The notes: a model not told the origin generated them from the sequence alone. A stretch of 64,000 bases of DNA from Psychrobacillus faecigallinarum (GCF_014836595.1 NZ_JACSQO010000003.1:109319-173318); one strand, 5' to 3'. Positions 16,478-25,441 are shown, counted from the first letter of the stretch. Program-made: numbers and translations.

Positions 16478-17383
16478 ATGGATTTGCTTTTAATAATTTT
16501 GCCGGTCTTTATTATATTTTTTATTGGTTTTATAGGACAACGGTTGATAGGATTTGATATTAAATCTATTTCCTCTGCCGCTCTTTATTTGATGTCTCCT
16601 TTTTTAGCCTTCCGAACATTTTATACACACGAGCTATCCATAGATTATGTATATATTCTTATCGCTTGTCTTGGACTAACATTTTCTCTGTTATTAATCG
16701 CTTGGTTATCTTCTCTTTTTATGCAAACTACGCGTTCAGAGTTGTCCGCATTGATTTTAGGAAGCGTTTTTCCGAATAGCGGTAATTATGGGGCTCCTGT
16801 AGTACTATTCGCTTTAGGAGCAGTTGGGTTTGATTATGCTGTTGTAATTATGGTTTTTCACGGGTTAATCATTAATACGATCGGAATATTCTTTGCATCG
16901 TTAGGTGGAGAGGAAAAAGCTACATGGAAACAGGCTTTATATAAAGTGTTAAGAATGCCTTTGGCTTATGCTTCATCACTCGGTATCTTACTCCAGTTAG
17001 TAGATATAAAAGTTCCTCAAGCAGTAATGGAGGGAGTTGGCCTTGCCGCGGACGCTTCTATCCCTACAGTTATGCTTGTATTAGGTATGCAGCTTGCTGT
17101 TATTTCTAAAAAGAAGGTAGCGTATCGTTTTGTATCAGCATCGACCATTATACGTATGGCAGTATCACCTTTAGTTGCAGCAGTAATTGTTTCATTTATG
17201 CCTTTAGATGATTTATATAAAACCGTGTTTATTATCCAATCAGCTATGCCAACTGCTGCCAACACAACTCTCCTCGCCCTACAGTTTGGCACCGAACCGG
17301 ATCTCGTTTCGTTTATGACCTTTATCACTACCATTCTAAGCATTATCACTATCCCATTAACACTATTTTTCCTAGGAATATAA
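16478..17383 (+). CDS. AEC-family (auxin efflux carrier-type) permease
   Basis: 301 residues from ATG at 16478, with GGGGTGATA upstream; the longer in-frame ATG at 16421 falls inside the palindromic repeat and is rejected. About ten membrane segments: start MDLLLIILPVFIIFFIGF, then LGSVFPNSGNYGAPVVLFALG and C-terminal SAMPTAANTTLLALQFG, both diagnostic of the AEC/bacterial malate-type transporter family. It presumably moves an organic anion across the cytoplasmic membrane; the substrate is unknown. It is flanked on both sides by GGTGCC palindromes and may be controlled by the neighbouring MarR-type protein. Confidence 0.87.
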   Translation: MDLLLIILPVFIIFFIGFIGQRLIGFDIKSISSAALYLMSPFLAFRTFYTHELSIDYVYILIACLGLTFSLLLIAWLSSLFMQTTRSELSALILGSVFPNSGNYGAPVVLFALGAVGFDYAVVIMVFHGLIINTIGIFFASLGGEEKATWKQALYKVLRMPLAYASSLGILLQLVDIKVPQAVMEGVGLAADASIPTVMLVLGMQLAVISKKKVAYRFVSASTIIRMAVSPLVAAVIVSFMPLDDLYKTVFIIQSAMPTAANTTLLALQFGTEPDLVSFMTFITTILSIITIPLTLFFLGI

Positions 17384-17393
17384 TTCCTTCTAT

Positions 17394-17420
17394 TATTACA
17401 GGTGCCAGGCACCTGTAATA
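17394..17420. repeat. GGTGCC palindromic repeat, copy 2 (13-bp arms)
   Basis: TATTACAGGTGCC (17394-17406) pairs perfectly with GGCACCTGTAATA (17408-17420) around a central A. It lies 11 bases after the AEC stop and may act as its terminator. Confidence 0.88.
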
Positions 17421-17504
17421 TATAGAACTCTATAAATTATTGCTAGTCCTTCAAGTATGAATAGGATTTGAATTTCATAGGTTAATTTGAAGGAGTGATA
17501 ACAG

Positions 17505-17723
17505 ATGGAAAATTGGCAATTTCGAGGTAGTTATAAGCCATACGTTTCTCCACGGGACCCTTGCCCTCCTATTTTAGTTAAGAAATTTGTACTTCCACCA
17601 CAGCTATTTACTAATTTTCAACCACCAGGACTTCCGCAAAATACTCCAGCAGAAGCTTTAAAGCAAGGTTCTTTATGGCCACAATTTGTTGATGGATTTT
17701 ATAGGGAGGAGGGAATTTCTTGA
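17505..17723 (+). CDS. cotJA: Spore coat-associated protein CotJA
   Basis: 72 residues, Pro-rich, with YVSPRDPCPPILVKKFVLPP and LPQNTPAEALKQGSLWP, the pattern of CotJA. The AAGGAG ribosome site precedes the ATG. First gene of the cotJABC unit, which in B. subtilis is expressed under SigE in the mother cell and contributes to the inner coat. Its TGA stop overlaps the TTG start of cotJB. Confidence 0.92.
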   Translation: MENWQFRGSYKPYVSPRDPCPPILVKKFVLPPQLFTNFQPPGLPQNTPAEALKQGSLWPQFVDGFYREEGIS

Positions 17724-17986
17724 CGTCCAGCGATCACCAATGGAATTTATTGAAACAGGTTCAACAAATGGACTTTGTTGTTGTGGAACTAACACTTTAC
17801 ACAGATACACATCCGGATGATATGGATGCTCTAGAACAATGGAGAGAAGCTATAAAAAATGCAGCTGCTGTCAGAAAGAAATATGAAGCACAATATGGAC
17901 CAATTTCATTAAATACCATTCCCTCCAAGCAGGCATTAGAGGTTGGCTGGCGATGGAACTCTACCCCATGGCCATGGCAAATTTAA
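17720..17986 (+). CDS. cotJB: Spore coat protein CotJB
   Basis: 88 residues starting at TTG 17720, which overlaps the CotJA stop (TTGA) and is preceded by GGAGGG at good spacing. Typical CotJB features are LLKQVQQMDFVVVELTLYTDTHP, the YEAQYGPIS segment and the Trp-rich end VGWRWNSTPWPW. It acts with CotJA and CotJC in the spore coat. Confidence 0.92.
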   Translation: MTSSDHQWNLLKQVQQMDFVVVELTLYTDTHPDDMDALEQWREAIKNAAAVRKKYEAQYGPISLNTIPSKQALEVGWRWNSTPWPWQI

Positions 17987-18001
17987 GAAAGGGGATAAAT
18001 A

Positions 18002-18571
18002 ATGTGGGTTTATGAGAAAAAACTGCTATATCCTGTTGAGGTAACCACATGCAATCCGATGCTTGCTAGGTATCTTATGGAGCAATATGGCGGTGCTGAT
18101 GGAGAGCTGGCTGCTGCATTAAGATATATGAATCAACGATATACTGTTCCTGATAAGGTAATAGGTGTTCTAACAGATATTTCTACGGAAGAGTTTTCTC
18201 ATCTAGAAATGCTTGCAACGATGATTTATAAGCTGACAAAGGATGCTACTCCTGAACAATTAGAAAAAGCAGGCTTAGGAGCTCATTTTGTGAATCATGG
18301 ACACTCTTTATTCTATGAAAATGCTGGTGGTGTTCCCTTTACTGCTACGTATATTCAATCTAAGGGAGACCCAATTGCTGACTTATATGAGGATATAGCA
18401 GCGGAGGAAAAAGCCCGTGCAACTTATCAATGGCTGATTGATATCTCAGATGACCCTGGTATTAATGATGCTCTTCGATTCTTAAGAGAAAGAGAAAATA
18501 TCCACTCCTTACGATTTAGAGAATCTGTGGAGATACTTAAAGAAGAGCGAGACCGGAAGAAGATATTTTAA
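18002..18571 (+). CDS. cotJC: Spore coat protein CotJC, manganese catalase-like
   Basis: 189 residues of the Mn-catalase/ferritin-like four-helix fold. Metal-ligand-like positions are visible in YGGADGELAAALRYM, DISTEEFSHLEMLATMI, DIAAEEKARATYQWL and LRERENIHSLRF (Glu and Glu-x-x-His pairs). CotJC is the best conserved member of the operon and is incorporated in the coat. It starts 15 bases after cotJB with GAAAGGGG upstream. Confidence 0.93.
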   Translation: MWVYEKKLLYPVEVTTCNPMLARYLMEQYGGADGELAAALRYMNQRYTVPDKVIGVLTDISTEEFSHLEMLATMIYKLTKDATPEQLEKAGLGAHFVNHGHSLFYENAGGVPFTATYIQSKGDPIADLYEDIAAEEKARATYQWLIDISDDPGINDALRFLRERENIHSLRFRESVEILKEERDRKKIF

Positions 18572-18635
18572 TTTAAAGTGCTTGGCGACTAGTTTTCTAG
18601 TTTCTAAGCCTTTTATTTTTGCTAATTCTAGGTGC

Positions 18636-18672
18636 AGGAATGTTACAGGTGCCTGGCACCTGTAACATTCCT
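18636..18672. repeat. GGTGCC palindromic repeat, copy 3 (18-bp arms)
   Basis: Arms 18636-18653 and 18655-18672 are exactly complementary around a central T. The core is the same CAGGTGCCTGGCACCTG; the outer arms are AGGAATGTTA. It lies 65 bases after cotJC. Confidence 0.9.
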
Positions 18673-18820
18673 AAAACTATAACATTCCTGGATCTGATCA
18701 TACTTCTGTATTTTTTTGGGAGAGCTTGGTTAGTATATTCAGTTTGGCTTAGGCAACAATAACTTGAAGGATAATGTATTACTTCCGCCCAATTAAAATG
18801 GCAAGGAGGAATATAGCGAG

Positions 18821-19555
18821 ATGAAATCATTAGTCATTAAAGTTGGAGTAGTATTCCTTGTGCTCTTTGGTATTGGTATTGGTTTCGCTACTTCTGCCAA
18901 GGATAAGGGACGACCATATTACGAAGAGAAGGGTTATGTCCTTTGGGAGATTAAAACAGATGAAAAAGTCATTGCTTTGACCTTTGATGATGGGCCACAT
19001 CCTACATACACTCCGCAGGTTTTAGATTTACTGAAAAAATACGAGGCCAAAGCTACCTTTTTTGTAATTGGAGAAAGAGCTGAAAAATATCCGGAGGTTG
19101 TATCAAGAATTGGGGAAGAGAACCATGAGATTGCCAACCATACGTATACCCACCCATTAAGCATTTCCCCTGCAAAGTTAAAGGAAGAATTAAAAAAAAC
19201 GAATGATATTATTCACGACATTACTGGTACTTACCCAATCTTTTATCGACCGGTAGGTGGACAGTATAACGATAAAATTATTAATACAGCGATAAATGAA
19301 GGTTATAAGGTGATCATGTGGTCCTGGCATCAAGATACGGAGGATTGGAAAACACCAGGTGTCAAAAAAATCGTCAAAAAAGTATTGTCCGGAGTTCAGC
19401 CAGGGAATATCGTTTTGTTTCATGATTCAGGAGGAGACCGCTCACAAACCATCCGAGCATTGGAGGAAATACTACCAGAGCTTCAACAACAGGGGTATAA
19501 ATTTGTCACAGTTTCTGAACTTATTGAAATTTACACTATGCCTGCTAGCCCCTAA
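18821..19555 (+). CDS. Polysaccharide deacetylase (NodB family), membrane-anchored or secreted
   Basis: 244 residues with an N-terminal signal-anchor (~5-24). The NodB domain has catalytic Asp56 and metal ligands Asp57, His107 and His111 (ALTFDDGPH and NHTYTH), then FYRPVGGQYND, IMWSWHQDTEDW and GNIVLFHDSGGDRSQT. The enzyme removes N-acetyl groups from a cell-wall or exopolysaccharide on the outer face. B. subtilis relatives include PdaB- and YxkH-type proteins. GGAGGA lies upstream of the ATG. It stands alone, downstream of cotJABC, and ends at a strong terminator. Confidence 0.88.
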   Translation: MKSLVIKVGVVFLVLFGIGIGFATSAKDKGRPYYEEKGYVLWEIKTDEKVIALTFDDGPHPTYTPQVLDLLKKYEAKATFFVIGERAEKYPEVVSRIGEENHEIANHTYTHPLSISPAKLKEELKKTNDIIHDITGTYPIFYRPVGGQYNDKIINTAINEGYKVIMWSWHQDTEDWKTPGVKKIVKKVLSGVQPGNIVLFHDSGGDRSQTIRALEEILPELQQQGYKFVTVSELIEIYTMPASP

Positions 19556-19600
19556 TAAAACCTAGTATGAGTACAATTAACTTTTCTACTCCAAAAATAA

Positions 19601-19641
19601 AAGGCTTGAATCATTAAAAATCTAATGATTCAAGCTTTTTT
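19601..19641. terminator. Bidirectional terminator between deacetylase and MMPL genes
   Basis: GCTTGAATCATTA (19604-19616) pairs with TAATGATTCAAGC (19623-19635), with T runs on the plus side and AAAATAAAA before it, serving both convergent genes. Confidence 0.85.
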
Positions 19642-19647
19642 CTTAGT

Positions 19648-21744
19648 TTATTTATTTTTATCCTTTTCAAACAAAACAATTAATGCTGGTAGTAAAATAC
19701 CGCGAATCAAGAAAGTATCGAGTATAATACCTACCGCTACTATGAATCCGAAGACGAATAGTAATTGTATTGGCTGAGTCATTAACACAGCAAATGTAGC
19801 TGCCAATAAAATACCTGCGGAGGAAATTACTCCACCTGTGTGCGACACAGCTATTTGTACAGCTTCCTTCACAGAATGCTTCTGTCTTTCCTCTAAGAAA
19901 CGAGAGATTAAAATAATATTATAATCTATACCAAGCGCGACCAAGAATACAAAGGAATACAACGGAACACGGTTACTAATCGTATCAATATCAAAGAATA
20001 AATTAGATAAGAACATCCCTAAACCTAATGCAGCCAAGAATGATAAAAGTATCGTTCCCATCATATAAATAGGCATCTTAATAGACTTAGTTAATACGAT
20101 TAATAGGATGAAGATTAGGATAGTTTCTAGTACTACAATAACTATTAAATCACGATCATTTACAGCGCGGTCATCCACTTGAGAAGCTGTCTCTCCTGCA
20201 AAGTATAACTCGCCGTTAGCATCTATAGATGAAACAATATCCTTTTTCTCTTCTACCATCTTTTCCAGAGCATCCATTGATTCAGTAGAATAAGGACTTT
20301 CCTCAAAGGTTAGTTGATATTGAACTGCTAAGCCATCCTCTGATACACCTGTTGGACGTACAGAGCTAACTAGATCTTGATTTTGAAGTTGCTCCAGAAT
20401 GCTGGCTTGAACTTCCTCTGTAACTTCTTCATTTGATTCAAAAAGTACAGTAGTTGGTGCTAAATCACCTTTAGCAAACTCTTCTTCCATGATTTCATAA
20501 CCCATACGTGATGGCATATCTTCTGGGAATGACTTCATCGTGTCAAATTCGTATTTCAGATTGAACATATTTAAAGCCGAAACAACTAAAATAACTAATA
20601 TAATAAGAGCAGCTACAATTGGTTTTCTCACAACGAATGAACCAATTTTACTCCATAGTCTATTGACCTTCTCTTCCCCTTCCCCGTATTTAGGAATGCG
20701 TGGCCAGAATGATTTACGACCAAATAATGTGAACAATGCAGGGATTAATGTTACAGAAGCAAACATAATAACAAACATTGTTGTACCAAAGATCGGAGCA
20801 AAGTTTTTATAATCTCCGAAGTTCGCAAAGAACAATACTAGCATTGCAGCAAGCACAGTTCCACCCGCGAAGAATACAGGAATACCTGTTTCTCTCATAG
20901 CCCACTTCATCGAATCAAACTTACTTTCGTAATTCTTTAGTTCTTCTCGGTAACGTGAGAAAACAAATAAAGAATAGTCTATGGTTGCTGCAAATAGCAG
21001 AATAGACATGATCGATACGGATTGGACTGCTAAGTCTAAACCACCAGCTCCCAAAATGCCAAGCAATTGGTTAACTACCTGATACACAATACCTGCAGCC
21101 AATAATGGAATAATTGCTAACAATGGAGAACGATAAATAACGATTAAAAGAATTAATATGATACCAACAGTTGCTAAAATTAAAACTAAATCTGCTCTTT
21201 CAAATAAATTAGTTGTGTCTACAGCAATACCTGCTGGTCCAGTAATATATACTTCTGTCCCAGATTCTTCAGAAACAATGTCTCTAATATCTTCTAAGGA
21301 TTTTTCTAATTCAGCCGTTTCTAAAGAAGTTACAAAGTTTAACGGCACAACCGCTGTCCCTTTATCCTCTGAGAAGAATCCAGCTAAAGCTTGAGGTGGC
21401 AGGCTACTAAAAGGAACAACTTCCTTAACGCCATTAATATTTGCAGCACTTACTTTATCCAACGCTTCCCCTAGTGCAGCAACATCGATTTCTGAGTCCT
21501 TAGATTGTAACACCAGAATAGCCGGAAGACTTTCCGCATCCTTAAAATGCTCATCAATATGATTCTGCGCAACTACTGATTGAGCATCCTCCGGTAAAGA
21601 CGCTACGCTTGATACTTTATATTCTCCTGCGCTAGGTGCAAATACAGTCAGTAAGACTGTGATGGCTAGCCATACACCAATTGTGGTCCACATCCCTTTT
21701 TTAGTGGCCACAAAATCTGTTACACTTCCTAGTAACTTTTTCAA
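19648..21744 (-). CDS. MMPL/RND-family exporter (YdfJ-like)
   Basis: About 698 residues. The TTG at 21744 is well spaced from GGGAG; the GTG at 21753 would abut that site. The layout is the MMPL duplicate: helix 1 near 20-40, a large outer domain (45-185), six helices, a second outer domain (~400-525) and six more helices. Signatures are ITGPAGIAVD, FAATIDYSLFVFSRYREE and VALGIDYNIILISRFLEE; the Asp-Tyr pairs are the proton-relay positions of the family. It presumably exports lipids or hydrophobic compounds. A 20-bp palindrome upstream and the preceding TetR gene indicate TetR repression. Confidence 0.88.
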   Translation of the reverse strand: MKKLLGSVTDFVATKKGMWTTIGVWLAITVLLTVFAPSAGEYKVSSVASLPEDAQSVVAQNHIDEHFKDAESLPAILVLQSKDSEIDVAALGEALDKVSAANINGVKEVVPFSSLPPQALAGFFSEDKGTAVVPLNFVTSLETAELEKSLEDIRDIVSEESGTEVYITGPAGIAVDTTNLFERADLVLILATVGIILILLIVIYRSPLLAIIPLLAAGIVYQVVNQLLGILGAGGLDLAVQSVSIMSILLFAATIDYSLFVFSRYREELKNYESKFDSMKWAMRETGIPVFFAGGTVLAAMLVLFFANFGDYKNFAPIFGTTMFVIMFASVTLIPALFTLFGRKSFWPRIPKYGEGEEKVNRLWSKIGSFVVRKPIVAALIILVILVVSALNMFNLKYEFDTMKSFPEDMPSRMGYEIMEEEFAKGDLAPTTVLFESNEEVTEEVQASILEQLQNQDLVSSVRPTGVSEDGLAVQYQLTFEESPYSTESMDALEKMVEEKKDIVSSIDANGELYFAGETASQVDDRAVNDRDLIVIVVLETILIFILLIVLTKSIKMPIYMMGTILLSFLAALGLGMFLSNLFFDIDTISNRVPLYSFVFLVALGIDYNIILISRFLEERQKHSVKEAVQIAVSHTGGVISSAGILLAATFAVLMTQPIQLLFVFGFIVAVGIILDTFLIRGILLPALIVLFEKDKNK

Positions 21745-21770
21745 CAATTCCACTCCCTACTAGCTTATTT

Positions 21771-21790
21771 AAGTGACACTAGTGTCACTT
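21771..21790. promoter_or_regulatory. Perfect 20-bp palindrome, likely TetR operator
   Basis: AAGTGACACTAGTGTCACTT is an exact palindrome 17 bases ahead of the MMPL start and 54 bases after the TetR gene. The TGACACTAGTGTCA core is typical of TetR operators controlling MMPL-type exporters. Confidence 0.82.
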
Positions 21791-21844
21791 TGAATAAAAA
21801 AACATTTTCATTTACATTATCCTTTTCTATCCTTTTCCTGTCAA

Positions 21845-22420
21845 TTAATCGTGCTTGAACATCCCACTACTTAAAATTTCCTTGATAGAACCAATCCATT
21901 CTTTCTCTGGAATATTAAAATGATTAGGAATCGCAATAATTTGAAAGATCATCCCCAATAAAATAGCCGTAGGCAAATGCTCTTTAATAACGCCTTCTTT
22001 TCTTCCCAGCTCAATAAACCCTTCAAATTGCTGATACATACTAATATAGTATTCGCTTATTTTAGATTTATTATTCAATGCTCGCTTTGTTGTAGGTGCC
22101 GGGATTTGACCGATGATTTCCAACACACCGTAAATATTACTCTGCGTAAAAATAAAATCAATTAACTCATTAAATTGAGTTGGAAAATCTGCAGTTTTAT
22201 TTAATTTTCCAAAGTCACTTAAAAATCTAGCCATTTCATACATTAAAAACTCTGAGATAAGTTCATCCTTATTTTCATAATACTTATAAATACTTCCTCT
22301 TGAAACCTTCAACCTAGAAGCCAGCTTACTAAAAGTAAAAGCCTCATAACCATCATGGATAATTAGTTCCTTTGTTTCCTGAAAAAGATGCTCATCTGTA
22401 AATTTTCGCTCACGAGCCAC
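21845..22420 (-). CDS. TetR-family transcriptional regulator
   Basis: 191 residues from GTG at 22420, chosen because AGGTG lies 6 bases upstream; longer starts at 22429 have no free ribosome site. The HTH is KELIIHDGYEAFTFSKLASRLKVSRG split as KLASRLKVSRGSIYKYYENK near residues 30-50. The C-terminal ligand domain is helical with no recognisable specificity. It is immediately upstream of the MMPL exporter on the same strand with the palindromic operator between, so it probably represses the exporter and responds to one of its substrates. Confidence 0.88.
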   Translation of the reverse strand: MARERKFTDEHLFQETKELIIHDGYEAFTFSKLASRLKVSRGSIYKYYENKDELISEFLMYEMARFLSDFGKLNKTADFPTQFNELIDFIFTQSNIYGVLEIIGQIPAPTTKRALNNKSKISEYYISMYQQFEGFIELGRKEGVIKEHLPTAILLGMIFQIIAIPNHFNIPEKEWIGSIKEILSSGMFKHD

Positions 22421-22486
22421 ATCCAACACCTCACTATTCTCTTCAGTATATTACAAAATTCTATTAGCATAAACATATACACAAAA

Positions 22487-22537
22487 AGATTACAGCAATG
22501 TTGCAGGTGCCTGGCACCTGCAACATTGCTGTAATCT
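22487..22537. repeat. GGTGCC palindromic repeat, copy 4 (25-bp arms)
   Basis: Arms 22487-22511 and 22513-22537 are perfectly complementary around a central T. The core reads GCAGGTGCCTGGCACCTGC; the outer part, AGATTACAGCAATGTT, differs from the other copies. It abuts the dacC stop codon and may terminate that gene. Confidence 0.9.
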
Positions 22538-22539
22538 AG

Positions 22540-24024
22540 TTATTTATGGTTTGCTATGGCTGTTGCAATTTGGTCAATGGAAGGGATTGTGCTTGTTTTG
22601 TTGTTTTCTGTTAGTACGGTGAATATGAGTAGTTCTCCGTCTTTTGTATTGGCATAGCCAGCAAGTGCTTTAATGTTTTTAAGACTTCCTGTTTTCGCCA
22701 TGATATTTCCTGCAGCAGGGGCTGTATTTAGTCTGTAGCGTAATGTTCCCCCAACATATCGATCCTTAGATCCAGCAATAGGTAGGCTCTTGTAATACGT
22801 ATTATACCAAGGCTCTTTTCTAATCACGTATAACAGATGAGAAAGCTCGCTAGATGTAATTTTGTTGGAGTATGATAGCCCAGAGGCATCCTCGAATTTC
22901 CATTTAGAAACGTCTATCCCCATTGAAAATGCATAGTCACGCATTACCTGTAAGCCCGCGTCCCAGCTTCCTTCACCATAAACCTTTCTCCCCATTTCCT
23001 TAGCTAAAATCTCTGCATGCACATTATTGCTTAGCTTCATAAATGGAACGATTAAATCCTTTAAAGGCTGAGATTTTTTAGATAGTAAAGTTTTTGCGCT
23101 CGCTGGAGCTTTCCCTTTCACTAATTTAGTACTCTTGCTTAGGCTTATCCCCTTTTCAGCTAAAGAACGCTTGAAAATATCTAAAGCATACATCGTTGGG
23201 TCGGTTACAGCAATCCATTCCTTAGATCCGGATGTCCCAATAGGAGAATTTCCTGTTACAATTACTTTGTTTGTTCCCACTTCACGAGTAATTTTTAACG
23301 TATTTTTATTTCCTTTTGGTACTGTCTTGGATCTGTTGACGACCTGTAGTACGCCTGTATTTGGAGTTAAGGTTACTCTTGTAGCTTTTCCATTGCTAGT
23401 CGGTTTCGCTTCTACAATCACAGAACCCGCATCAAAGTCTCCATTTGGAGATAAGGTCAGCGCAGAAATAGGAGCTGCATAATAATAAGGCACGTCCTCT
23501 GCTAAAATACCAGCAGACAACCGAACACTCTCATACCAAGTGTCATCACCTACTAGATTTCCTGAAATGTGTTTAATACCTTTTTTAGATAAACCAGCGG
23601 CAAAATTGTCAAAATGGCTCTTCAATAAAGTTGGATCTCCTTGACCCTTCAAGTAAAGATTACCTTGCAAGGTACCCTTATTTATCTTTCCATCCATTAA
23701 TACCGCGGTAGAGAATTGAAAATTTTCACCTAAAGTATCTAAAGCGGCTGCGCCTGTTAATAATTTTAAGGATGAGGCAGGAGTAATGCCTTTATCCCCG
23801 TTTCGCTCATAGATAACCTCTCCAGTCGATGCTTTTCTAATCGTAATACTAGTTGTTGCATTCTTCATGCGGGCATCTGCCATTATCGTATTTAATTTAT
23901 TCGTTAAACTAGCATAGGTTGTAGCAGCCTCTACTGATGAAGTAGCTGGAGTTGGCACTAACACAGCGCTTCCTAGTAACATGATAGATACTATAGTGAA
24001 AAATAGTTTTTTCCAAACCTGCAC
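22540..24024 (-). CDS. dacC: D-alanyl-D-alanine carboxypeptidase/endopeptidase, S13 family (PBP4a)
   Basis: 494 residues from GTG at 24024 with GGGGG 7 bases upstream. It has a signal peptide (~1-34, ending in SSVEAA) and the three penicillin-binding motifs: SxxK as Ser84-Ser-Leu-Lys87, SxN in KLSNNVHAEIL, and KTG in IMAKTGSLKN. The large domain between SxxK and SxN is the S13 insertion; length matches B. subtilis DacC (about 491). It cleaves D-Ala-D-Ala or peptide cross-links in peptidoglycan outside the membrane. The gene is monocistronic. Confidence 0.92.
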   Translation of the reverse strand: MQVWKKLFFTIVSIMLLGSAVLVPTPATSSVEAATTYASLTNKLNTIMADARMKNATTSITIRKASTGEVIYERNGDKGITPASSLKLLTGAAALDTLGENFQFSTAVLMDGKINKGTLQGNLYLKGQGDPTLLKSHFDNFAAGLSKKGIKHISGNLVGDDTWYESVRLSAGILAEDVPYYYAAPISALTLSPNGDFDAGSVIVEAKPTSNGKATRVTLTPNTGVLQVVNRSKTVPKGNKNTLKITREVGTNKVIVTGNSPIGTSGSKEWIAVTDPTMYALDIFKRSLAEKGISLSKSTKLVKGKAPASAKTLLSKKSQPLKDLIVPFMKLSNNVHAEILAKEMGRKVYGEGSWDAGLQVMRDYAFSMGIDVSKWKFEDASGLSYSNKITSSELSHLLYVIRKEPWYNTYYKSLPIAGSKDRYVGGTLRYRLNTAPAAGNIMAKTGSLKNIKALAGYANTKDGELLIFTVLTENNKTSTIPSIDQIATAIANHK

Positions 24025-24190
24025 TATTCTACCCCCATCTTTTCTATTTTCTGTTAGTTTAACACGTAATTGTAAGATAATAAGTTAAAATATAATATAT
24101 TACAAAAATACGGTCTAATTTCCTATAGTCTAACTTTTAAAGTTCTAGATATTAAAAGAAGCGGTGTAAAGTCTCCTACTCTTCTCCCCC

Positions 24191-25441
24191 CTAATCTAAA
24201 GGCCTTAAAGCTTGAGTATGTTCCAAATAAATAAACGCATTATACCGTTCACTTATTTTGGAGGGCACATAATTCCCATATGCTTCAAATGCAGGGTTAT
24301 ACACTACTCCAATTGCTCGGTGACCGATCCATTGGTTGAACAGATAACGATTCTCTTCATTAAAGATCAGCATCTTATCTTCTGCTCCTGCTTCATGGAG
24401 TACATCCTCCCATGAATCCTTTCGTGCTGGGGGAACCTTTTCCTTTTTGTAAGGAATACCCCATTCATCTGCTGCTATAACTGTTCCAGAGTAAGTACCA
24501 AATCCCACAGCAAATACGTTATCTTTTCTATTTTGAAGTCGAAGAATTTGACCAACGTTTAGCATACCTGCATCTTTCATATCTGTAGCTGAAGCATCAC
24601 CAATATGCGTATTATGCTCCCAAATAATTATTTTTGCATTCTTTCCGTCATAATCCATTATTTCATTGATCGCTTCTACCATATGTTCATCCCGCACATT
24701 CCAAGACAGGTTATCACTTCGAACCATCGCTCGGTAATACTCCTCTGCATTTTGTGCAACCATAGCGTTAATCTTTAAATTTAAGTCATTTTCTTCCTCG
24801 TCTTTAAAATTGTCTTCATGTGCCCTAATGGACTTGATAAGCTTTGACACTTCTTCTATGCACGCTTCCGAAATATCTAACGTCGATAGCGCGTACGTTT
24901 CCGGATGACGGTTAAACGGTTCAAAACAAGAAAAGGCTCTTTGAGCAAATTGTAGCTCCACTCCATTTGGATCGGTTTCCTTCAAATAACGAATGACTTC
25001 ATCTAAGGATTCCCATAGACTATAGACATCTATTCCATAGAATCCCACTTTGTCTTCCTTAACCTTATTGTCATTATAAGTCCTTAACCATGCCGTGAAT
25101 TCTGTAATTTCTTCATTTGCCCACATCCAAGCTGGCCATCGTTCAAATGCAGACTGGAGCATTTCTTTAACATTGGAATGCTTACTGTAACCTTTTACAA
25201 ACCGGTTAATCTGCTGGGTGGATGGCCAGTCCCCCTCAACTGCTATCAGCGTAAAACCTTTTTCTTTTATTAACCTTTTGGAAATCTCTGCCCTTACTTT
25301 ATAAAACTCCGAGGTTCCGTGACTCGCCTCTCCAAGTAAAACAATTTTAGCTTCCCCAATTGCCTCTAAAAGAGGGTTAAAGTCCTCATTCATAGATATT
25401 GGTAACGCATACTTTTGAATAGACTCCTTTAAATTCTTCAA
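24191..25441 (-). CDS. Erythromycin esterase-family protein
   Basis: About 416 residues from TTG at 25441, preceded by AGAGGA at 9 bases; GTG at 25450 overlaps that site. Family motifs are VLLGEASHGTSEFY (catalytic-type Glu and His near 40), IAVEGDWPS, RWPAWMWANEE, FYGIDVYSLWES, ARMVRSDNLSWNVRDEHM and IIWEHNTHIGDA. The family includes EreA/EreB macrolide esterases, but most chromosomal members have unknown substrates, so a resistance phenotype should not be assumed. Monocistronic, next to the T-box leader, which points away from it. Confidence 0.85.
   Translation of the reverse strand: MKNLKESIQKYALPISMNEDFNPLLEAIGEAKIVLLGEASHGTSEFYKVRAEISKRLIKEKGFTLIAVEGDWPSTQQINRFVKGYSKHSNVKEMLQSAFERWPAWMWANEEITEFTAWLRTYNDNKVKEDKVGFYGIDVYSLWESLDEVIRYLKETDPNGVELQFAQRAFSCFEPFNRHPETYALSTLDISEACIEEVSKLIKSIRAHEDNFKDEEENDLNLKINAMVAQNAEEYYRAMVRSDNLSWNVRDEHMVEAINEIMDYDGKNAKIIIWEHNTHIGDASATDMKDAGMLNVGQILRLQNRKDNVFAVGFGTYSGTVIAADEWGIPYKKEKVPPARKDSWEDVLHEAGAEDKMLIFNEENRYLFNQWIGHRAIGVVYNPAFEAYGNYVPSKISERYNAFIYLEHTQALRPLD

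Noticed and set aside
17394..17420. The AEC gene with flanking palindromes as an insertion sequence
   Set aside because: The gene is a permease, no transposase is present, and other palindromes of the family stand alone.
16412..22537. GGTGCC palindromes as a CRISPR array
   Set aside because: Copies are 1-4 kb apart with genes between them and there are no cas genes; they are dispersed palindromes.
24191..25441. Erythromycin esterase-family gene as an acquired resistance gene
   Set aside because: No mobile element, similar base composition to its neighbours, and most chromosomal members of the family have no shown macrolide activity.
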